Source of the DNA: Cylindrodendrum hubeiense
Taxonomy: Eukaryota; Ascomycota; Sordariomycetes; Hypocreales; Nectriaceae
Direction: 5' to 3'
Length of the DNA: 14,806 nucleotides
Assembly: GCA_014621425.1 (NCBI GenBank)
Contig: JAANBB010000690.1
Span: 1 to 14,806 of the forward strand
The notes under the pieces are model-generated. The model worked only from the letters and a program-made list of their open reading frames with translations, was not told the DNA's origin and ran no database searches. Positions 8,443-14,806 of the stretch are shown here, piece by piece; position 1 is the stretch's first letter; each line of letters begins with the position of its first letter. The position numbers were made by a program, and so were the translations under genes.

Positions 8443-11400
8443 CTAGAATGCAGATCGCGTGCGAATGTCCTAAGTGTTGTCAGTAAAAAAATATATCGCA
8501 GCGTAAAGAGGTTGGCACTCACGGAAATCTTCCTCTCGATCTCACGGACCGAGCGATCCAGCTCCCCTGCGATCATTTGCTTCTTATCATTCGGAAGCAA
8601 GTGGTATCTCTCGCACAGGTCGCCGTCGATGACGCCCTTGACAGGTGCGTAGTATCCACGGTACATTAGGTGGTCTCTACCTGCCAGGGGGGGATCCTCG
8701 GTCCTTAGATGTTGTTCGAGGCTTTGGAAGAAGTCGGCATCTTCGCGACTGATGAATGGAATGAACACTCCAATAGTGCCCATAATACCACTCCACAGCA
8801 GAACATCCTGACCTCCAACCACAAGACTAGTCTTAGAAATAGTCGTGAGGATGTCCTGAGTGAAGAAGTGGCACATGAGGCTCACTCTATGCGGAGTGCC
8901 ATGGAGATAATCTCGCGAATTGAGGAGATGCAAGCCGCCTTGCTCCTCGTCCGCTTCTTCACTAGCCTTTTCTGGGCAGCGAACGAGGAACATGTTGCCG
9001 AACTTGTCACCTCCAGCAACCGATTCATAGTCAACCATGGTCGTGCAGGTCGTCCACCTTGCAATCGTATCGTCAGCAAAGGGGATGAGTCTGTTGCTGC
9101 CTGCCTTGTAGGCAACATATGTAATTCCTTGCTGAACATCGCCCACCACGATACGGCTGCCCTGAGTGTTCAGGGACACGATCTGCTGGGCTGCCACTTC
9201 GGCCTGCGCCTTTCGTAGCATTTGTCTCATACCGAGATCGTATACCCGTAAAGTTTTGCCAACGGCAGCAAGAAGCTTGCCTTGGAAAGGCAATAGGGCT
9301 AGAGGGGGTTCCTCGACCTTTGTCTTGTGGATAAACTCTAGTTCCCTGCCGTTCTCCTGGAAGCGATAAATGTGTAGATAGCCCTCTGAAAAACTTCGGG
9401 GATTGACAACCATGTCCTTGCCAGTTCCAACAACAAGGAAGTTCTCGTTATCTTGACTGGTAAAGGATACGATGGCCGCGCTGACAGCTGCCTCGTTGTT
9501 GTCTAGATCAATTGTTTGCAAGATCTGAGGCTCATCTTCCGAAACAGGATCGATCACGTTGATGCAAGACGCCCAACGACGAGTGCCCCTAGGGTGGCCG
9601 AAATCTTCGGGGGGGAGCACAGTAGAATCTCCGTTCACCACATTTGGGTCGGCGAGCAATTGTGCCCGTAGTTCAGGGGGAAGAGTGTGGTTGTCGGATT
9701 CGACTGTATAGAAAAGAGGTTGATCGGGATGCTTCACGAGCTTCTTGGGCGTGTAAGTCAATGGAATTGACTTCTGGATCAAGTTGTCTCCAAGTCGGTC
9801 GATGTTAAAAATTCTGAGACCGAAATATGTATTAGCGTCTCGTATTGCAAATCAAAGATTCTCAGACAGTGAAGTTGATAAGTTGCTTTCAGTAGGAACA
9901 ATTGGAAAAATGCGTAATATGGCCTCATAACCCGTAGGGCATAGGATCCAGTTCTCATCAGGAGCAAAGGGAAGGAAATGTGTGCAGGGGAAATGTAAAC
10001 GTACCTCAGAGATTGACCTTGAATGCCAACCACGCCTTCCTCACATTGCTCACTGCTGAAGTTCCAACCCCATTCAAGATCCACATAGCTGAGTGGCGTC
10101 ACCACAAATCCCTTGGTGATAGGATCGGCATATCCCAGCCAAGGCCTCGAGCTCAAGCCGAGGACACATGTTCGTCCCTGAACAGTGACCTGGAATAATC
10201 TTACTTCCTTGGGTCCAAGGAATTTCTGACGTGTATCGGTCAGCTCGCCGGTGACTTCATCCAAGACGGTTCGGAGATAGACACCAGAATGGAGTCCGAT
10301 ATGAAGGTACAGTGTAGAGCCACCGGACGAAGAGTCCTCCATGGCGATAATAGCTAAGGATGTTGGTGCTGCGGTCAATGCTTGCACCGACTTATTCTCC
10401 AGAGTTGAGTCAGGATCCAAACTGAGAATGCGGACAGTGCAATCGTCACAACCGACAGCAAGGAATGAGCTTCGTAGTCGACCTTCGGGGATATCACCCA
10501 AACTCAAACAAGTAACGGTGCCGAACATCTCCTTCTTCTCATCGTATTCGGCCAGGGAGCCGTCACCGTCCATTTCAAAGTAGACGATCTCACCAGAGCT
10601 GAGAGCAACTGCTACTTGATGAGCGTTGGCAGTAGCAGCCACGATGGACCTGTGCTGTGGCGCTGCCCATTCGTTCACATGACCATTGCGAATGTGTCTG
10701 ATGCCCTTGGGATGAACCTGAATCAGACCGTCCTCACCAAGCAGCTGGGCGGCCAGCGTTGGAACACTGGTGAGGAAACCAGAGTCGCTGACTTCCTCAA
10801 CGGTTTCGCCAATACTCAGTACAAGAGTACCATTGGTGAAGGACAAGACGATGTAGGCATCGTATTGCTCACTTCGGTTCAGCTTGAGCGTCCACACAGC
10901 TGATGGGATTCCGGGGAGCTCAGAGGCCACGATCTCGTTAACTTCCAAGCCATGCTTAAGCGTTCTAAAGGTGCTGCGGGCGCCGTTTCCACAGACGGTA
11001 TAAATTTGAGGAGCGTCTTCGCCAGTCAGGTTGGCGACCTTGCAGTCAATGAGAGGGTTCATCGCAGGTATGCTCTCAACCAGGGCCAAGTTTTCCGTTG
11101 GCCTAGGGTGGAAGTAGACTGGATCATATGTTGCTCTTGGGTCTGCCGGGAAATCGTCACTCAAGAACTCAAGTTCTTCGTCGTCATCGCCTAACTTTTC
11201 AAACTGATAGAAAGCGTAATTGCCAAATTGACTGGCAACGTAGAGGAAACCGCTTTTCAGAATGCAAAGGCTGGAAGCCACAGGAGCGGTGTCAAAATAC
11301 TTAATCTTGAGCCTCTTGACCTCTCCAGTGGGGTTTCCATCTTCATCCTCGACCATGTCGATTGTGAGTTTGAAAAGATCACCGTCCTCTGACTGCAGAA

Positions 11401-12463
11401 GGAAGAAGAAGGCACCAGCACTGCCTTTCAGCTTGTGCATGACTCCAGCCACGATCGTGCGCTTCCGAGAGGGATCTTCCGTTGCGCCACGTCGGCGTGG
11501 GACGGGGACACGGAATGCCTCCTGGTTTGAATGGCGGTAAGTGATGTTCTCCTCTCCACAGACGAGGACACCACTTGGACCGTCATTGCCACCTGGAACT
11601 TGGAACAGAAGTGAGGCTGTGGGATCAACAGGCTCTGACCACTTGCGAACCACGTGGTTGAGTCCCAGATCGAGCTCGTAATAGACAAGCTGAGTCTCTA
11701 GCTCCTCCATGGCCTGACCGGTGGAGTCTTGATCGACTTCAGTGTAGTCGATTTCTAGGGCCGCGAAGACGGGGTTGGCATATCCGACGTCCAATGCCAC
11801 CATGGAAATGACGAGGACACCAGGCTTGTGGGCCTCAAGAGGTGAAGAAATCGTCAGCTCCGCCTGAGAATTCCGGTTGAGGACATAGACGAGCTTGTTC
11901 TTTTCCATCGAGGCGATGAGGCATGCTCGGCCCTTGGGATCACAGGCGAGATACTCGCCTGGAATGACTCGACGAACACCGGACTTGCCAAAGGTTTCCA
12001 GGTGCAAGCGCGAGAAGCGGTTTTGAGCGGGGAGATATTCAATGATGGTAATCCGACCGGAGTCAGTTGCCAGAATCAGATAGTCTGACGAGCAAAGTTA
12101 GCAGGCATTCGGTACATTGTCGCGTCTTGCGTTCGATGGCGCCGCGTGCACCGCGTCTGTGGCGTCGCCTTCGAACATCACTAAGTGTGACACTCCAGAG
12201 GATGGCTTGGATGACTTACCCTTGTTGCTTCCGGCGAGGCGGAAGGCCGCCAGGGAGCGGATGATACCGAAGATATCATGAGATAGGAGGGTAATGACCT
12301 TTCCCTGGGATGGGTCGGGTCGCAGCAGCGTCAGCTGCGAGCCAGCAGCGGTGATGATGAGCTGCTCCTTTGTGCCCGCGAACTGGCCCAGCACCGCTTG
12401 GACGACGTTGGTTGGTGGCTGGATCGTCAGCGAGTAGAGGAACATGTTCGACGTGGTCGCCAT
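8443..12463 (-). CDS. rse1: Rse1/SF3b130 (SF3B3), U2 snRNP splicing factor (four exons, 1213 aa)
   Basis: Minus-strand exons are 12463-12220, 12084-10005, 9813-8523 and 8469-8443; introns are 135, 191 and 53 nt, and phase closes to 1213 residues, the usual size for fungal Rse1. The protein starts [18 protein letters not shown], continues through [19 protein letters not shown] (109-127), and ends DIRTRSAF, typical of this family. It belongs to the DDB1/CPSF160 group of three beta-propellers (MMS1_N region in the first half, CPSF_A domain in the last third, with [14 protein letters not shown] inside). Rse1 is a scaffold of SF3b, which holds the U2 snRNA-branch site duplex in the prespliceosome. 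DDB1 and CPSF160 were considered; the termini and the [20 protein letters not shown] segment (here [16 protein letters not shown]) favour Rse1. The last exon is nine codons including the stop. Intron 2 is long for this locus and has no stop in the frame of exon 2. Confidence 0.96.
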
Positions 12464-12728
12464 GTTCGCGGCTAGGCGCAGTCGAGCCTGCGCGGCTTCA
12501 AGGGCTTTGGTAGTCCGATTGAGTCGCGTCGATGTTGAAGTTTGAACTCGGAGAACTGTGAGAGCTTTGACTTTCAAAAGTTTGGGGCGCGTCGGAGGAA
12601 TGATATTGCGGCGCACCGTTGTGTGGCCCGAGCTCCTCGAAATATCCCACCTGCGCAACACCACGATTCCTCTCCAGAGGATTCTAAGACGATCCGTCTA
12701 AGTCTCAACCCCGATTAGACTGGCAAAT
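12464..12728. promoter_or_regulatory. Compact bidirectional promoter (rse1 / mss51)
   Basis: Only 265 bp separate the ATG of rse1 (minus) and that of mss51 (plus), so both promoters and both 5' leaders share this space. I saw no TATA box or CCAAT box. The plus-strand side before mss51 is CT-rich (CGATTCCTCTCCAG at about 12663), common near fungal transcription starts. Confidence 0.65.
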
Positions 12729-14343
12729 ATGGAGCCTACTCTCCGTCGTGCGGCTTCTAGCCTTTGCGGGCGCTGTTCCTCGTCTGTTCGGAGGCAATTG
12801 GTCACCGGAGCCACCGCGAAGCCTTTGATCAGATTATCAGCCCACCACCTCCGGAGCTTCCATGGAACTGTTTCCAAGCAGCACAAGCGAACGACGCCTG
12901 AGGCGAGAGATTTCTCGACTACTACGACATCGAAATCGGAAGCAGCTGCCGCAGCGAATGTTCCCGGTGGCGCACTACGGCTGGGTCAGGATGACCTGTT
13001 CCATCCATTTTCGAAATCGCCCGTTCCCGAGTTTCGACGTCGGGCCGCCTTCATGAAACAGCATGCCTACTGTCCGCACCCCGACCACCAACCGACGAAG
13101 CTCCCGACGGTCGCACAAAAGGCCGAAGAGCCTGAGACCACCACCGGAGAACAAGCCCCCGCACATGTCGACTTCGAATGTCCCGACTGCGGATTGCCTG
13201 TGTACTGTTGCGAGGAACACTGGATGGATGATTACGAGAAGCATCTGGAAATCTGCGACACTCTTCGACAGATCAACGAGGATGACCACGACCTCCGATC
13301 TGGGCGTGTTTTCCACGAAGCCAACCTGCCTGATCTTCAGATGGTTGAGGCCCCCATCAACATGACGAACTGGGATACCTTCATGTATACTCGAGAGTTT
13401 GATGCCGTAAACTCGGATCGGTCGATGCGACAAATCACCCGCCTGTTGACGTACCCCGTTACAATTGGCAGCGTTCTCCACGAGCTCAGCCCATATGGCC
13501 TCAAGGATGGCGAGCGCCTGACAATGGAGGGATTAAAGAGTTTCAGTGGTGAGTACGACCAATGTTGGCAGCCTTGAATTAAACTAACCGAAACACAACA
13601 GCTCTGCGATACAACCTGCATCCTCCCAAGTCTGGCCTGGGTACTGATGTCAAGCAACTTCGCCCTGAGGCTCCTCCAGTCAGACTGTTCATCCTGGGTG
13701 CCCGTGCCGAGTCCTCTCTGCCGCGACCTGCCTGGGTCCAGCTGGCGCACATGTTCCCCGAGTCCCGACTGCACCTCATCTTTGTCGGCCCCGAAAGCAT
13801 GGCCAACCGAGATGACGAGTTCCCGCTGCCAAAGCGAACTGCTTCAAACCCCTTCGGAGCCATTGTGGAAGACCGAGTCTGGTACAAGATGAAGATTAGC
13901 ACGATTGTGGACTACTACCATACTCTGCACCAAACTGGTCACTTCGCTCCCTATGATCCTTACTTCGACTGCTTTGTCCTGTTCCATCCTGGACTGGGCC
14001 ACCCTGCCAGCAGCCATGAGTGGGAGGAAACCCTTCCTATGCTCCTCGAGACCAAGGTGCCCATTATCAGCACGGGATACACCCAGTTTGACATGGAGCG
14101 CGATGTTGAATGGGTCAAGAACAAGTCGAAGGGCGAGTTCGACATTCTCCTCCAGCCTGGTGAGAACAAGTTCCGGAGTCTCAGATGGGACCTGAACGAT
14201 CTTGATCCCCAGGACGTCAGCGCCGGTAACTGGGGCGTGTGGGCGTTCCGAGGCAAGAGGTACAGTCTGCTCAATCACCCCCTTCACGAATGAAAGCTAA
14301 CCGCTGTTTAACTAGATACGAGACGACCACTAAGGATAACTGA
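12729..14343 (+). CDS. mss51: Mss51, COX1 translational activator of mitochondria (three exons, 501 aa)
   Basis: Exons are 12729-13548, 13602-14259 and 14316-14343; introns are 53 nt (GTGAGT, branch ACTAAC, acceptor CAG) and 56 nt (GTACAG, branch GCTAAC, acceptor TAG). The first 60 residues are Arg/Ser/Ala-rich with few acids, as expected of a mitochondrial presequence. A MYND-like zinc finger follows, with CPDC at 151-154, YCCEEH at 159-164 and HLEIC at 172-176. Cys-Pro pairs at 115-116 and 151-152 match the heme-regulatory type motif reported to bind heme in yeast Mss51. The C-terminal domain carries FPESRLHLIFVGPESMANRD. In yeast, Mss51 acts on the COX1 mRNA leader and binds new Cox1 protein, coupling translation to cytochrome oxidase assembly. 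If the last intron is retained, the protein ends at 14293 with 503 residues instead. Confidence 0.93.
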
Positions 14344-14674
14344 GTGTGAATATGTAGAGGGTAAATGCGGTGAAGGAGGCGCCGTTGTAAGCCATACTGT
14401 ACAGATATCCTTGTATTATCTACGGCCGGTTCTACAGACCGGGCCGTCTTGCTTCGTGCAACAAAAAAAATATACATCTCCTGAGCTTATGCCTAGCATG
14501 TTATTCACCATTGATTTTGCACAACTAGAGTGGCATTGTTGTTACAGTTGTAACGCCTCATCGTGGACGTCGGACTGGCTTTGTAGGCTAATGCACGTGC
14601 GGGGAGCCTGCAGCGCACGGTTCACGCGGGTCAGCCCGCGCGTGTGCAAGGAGCCAGGAGCTTGACACGACGGC
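14344..14674. other. Downstream region of mss51 with a palindromic CACGTG and an inverted repeat
   Basis: The left part should hold the mss51 3' UTR. Further right lie a palindrome GCACGTGC (14593-14600, E-box core) and an inverted repeat with arms CGCGGG (14625-14630) and CCCGCG (14635-14640) around a TCAG loop. These could belong to the promoter of a gene starting near the right edge. No coding sequence was recognised. Confidence 0.4.
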
Positions 14675-14806
14675 ATGCGGCTGGTCTGCGGCCCAATATC
14701 AACTTCAACTCCTCCACCATCCGTCGCTCCGGACGCTTCTCCGCAACGTCCTCCGCCTCCGACGCCGACACCGACGCCAACGCCAACGCCCGAAGCCGAC
14801 GCCAAC
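14675..14806 (+). CDS. Possible N-terminus of an unidentified protein, cut by the right edge
   Basis: From ATG at 14675 a plus-strand frame stays open for 44 codons to the window end. It begins MRLVCGPISTSTPPPSV and then becomes a Pro/Thr run (PPPTPTPTPTPTPEADAN) encoded by hexamer-like CCGACG/CCAACG repeats at about 14750-14806. Another plus frame is open as well, giving Asp/Ala/Asn-rich residues, so the true frame is uncertain. There is no conserved domain. It may be a gene start, a 5' leader or simple-sequence DNA. Confidence 0.25.
   Translation, partial: MRLVCGPISTSTPPPSVAPDASPQRPPPPTPTPTPTPTPEADAN

Noticed and set aside
8709..9218. Plus-strand frame of 169 codons inside rse1
   Set aside because: It is antisense to well-supported rse1 coding sequence and shows no independent protein signature.
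10005..12084. Identification of the large gene as DDB1 or CPSF160
   Set aside because: These share the propeller architecture, but the [18 protein letters not shown] start, the 1213-residue length and the DIRTRSAF end fit Rse1/SF3B3 instead.
14542..14805. Minus-strand Gly/Val-rich frame (87 codons)
   Set aside because: It is the reverse of the hexamer-like repeat and mss51 downstream DNA, with no conserved feature.

Overview
The window is nuclear DNA of a filamentous ascomycete. The evidence is the set of short introns (mostly 53-58 nt) with GTNNGT-type donors, CTAAC/CTRAY branch sites and YAG acceptors, A-rich Kozak starts, and proteins that look fungal at once (Rse1, Mss51, Tim13, LysM). 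The proteins resemble those of Sordariomycetes, possibly Hypocreales; I cannot name a genus. No bacterial-type operon, CRISPR array, transposon or RNA gene was seen.

Layout, left to right. (1) 1-353, minus strand: the N-terminus of a protein that continues past the left edge. (2) 354-2893: 2.5 kb of GC-rich, low-complexity DNA with no convincing gene. (3) 2894-4169, minus: a five-exon, 350-residue medium-chain reductase of the LovC/ToxD-like enoyl reductase type. (4) 4905-5262, plus: tim13, a small Tim chaperone of the mitochondrial intermembrane space (two exons, 85 aa). (5) 5562-6767, minus: an NSRP1/CCDC55-like splicing regulator (401 aa, no intron). (6) 7375-8225, plus: an intracellular-looking protein with a Cys-rich finger, two PPxY motifs, one LysM and a UBA-like C-terminus (265 aa). 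(7) 8443-12463, minus: rse1, the SF3b130/SF3B3 subunit of U2 snRNP (four exons, 1213 aa). (8) 12729-14343, plus: mss51, the COX1 translational activator of mitochondria (three exons, 501 aa). (9) 14675 to the right edge: a weak candidate for the first codons of another gene.

The genes are single transcription units. Three pairs share divergent upstream regions: reductase/tim13, NSRP1-like/LysM and rse1/mss51. Two pairs converge: tim13/NSRP1-like and LysM/rse1. Two products act in nuclear splicing (NSRP1-like, Rse1) and two in mitochondrial biogenesis (Tim13, Mss51), but nothing in the sequence shows that they form one system. All exon joins were worked out by hand; reading phase closes exactly across every proposed intron. 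The most unusual item is the LysM protein, because of its finger-PPxY-LysM-UBA-like order.
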